A stretch of DNA of 49,530 bases from assembly GCA_018659585.1 (NCBI GenBank), contig JABJMC010000034.1:1-49530 (forward strand). Reading direction: 5' to 3'. Both the position numbers and the translations under genes were made by a program. Of the stretch, positions 48,658 through 49,530 are shown one piece after another. The notes beneath the pieces are model-generated. The model was not told the origin of the DNA and searched no databases. It worked only from the letters and a program-made list of their open reading frames with translations. The stretch is from Candidatus Peregrinibacteria bacterium. GTDB taxonomy: Bacteria > Patescibacteriota > Gracilibacteria > UBA1369 > UBA12473. The stretch's first letter is position 1; the number at the start of each line of letters is the position of its first letter.

Positions 48658-49530
<873 letters not shown>

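Overview
The window looks like a chromosomal segment of a Candidate Phyla Radiation (Patescibacteria) bacterium. It has compact, often overlapping genes, few visible Shine-Dalgarno sequences, several promoters that place the transcript start at or within a few bases of the start codon, and the 5' part of a 16S rRNA gene at the right end. TGA is a normal stop (for example ilvB and feo-island genes), which argues against the TGA=Gly code of Gracilibacteria/Absconditabacteria. The retained amino-acid biosynthesis (aro, ilv, thrC, nadB) would suit a Peregrinibacteria-like lineage, but that placement is inference.

Layout. 1-5600 (minus): a shikimate operon aroF-aroB-aroA-MFS-aroK-nadB, preceded by a promoter, a leader peptide rich in Trp/Tyr/Phe and an antiterminator/terminator pair, i.e. 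a ribosome-mediated attenuator. 5670-9805: tatD, a 673-aa unknown protein and radA. 9902-29048: a roughly 19-kb accessory region that lies between the 5' half and the 3' half of a tRNA-Lys(CTT) gene cut at its anticodon loop; the insert carries its own intact tRNA-Lys(CTT). It has tyrosine recombinase genes near both ends. Inside is a metal island (dtxR-feoA-feoB-small Cys-rich protein-ZIP, YibE/F, DUF5320, DUF134) bounded by an 18-bp direct repeat. It also holds a large RelA/SpoT-synthetase-domain protein, an SLH/lamin-tail surface protein, regulators, and a compact replication block (CHC2 zinc finger protein plus AAA+ helicase-like ATPase).

29049-39660: a VbhA-like antitoxin/Fic module, a kinase-fold protein, and two convergent operons of secreted or membrane-anchored surface proteins resembling the WxL/DUF916 systems of Firmicutes. 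39659-45206: tRNA-Cys, tRNA-Leu, then an ilvE-ilvB-ilvN-thrC operon whose leader encodes an isoleucine-rich peptide followed by another attenuator. The last enzyme is a threonine synthase fused to a LeuA/CimA-type allosteric domain. 45279-48334: ridA, a lipoprotein, a RimK-like ligase, a small membrane protein and clpP. 48463-49530: rrn promoter, structured leader and partial 16S rRNA.

Together the aro and ilv operons suggest that this organism senses charging of aromatic and isoleucine tRNAs through near-leaderless leader peptides. The dtxR-feo operon has a matching dyad operator. The tRNA-Lys locus is a hotspot that has accumulated mobile modules.
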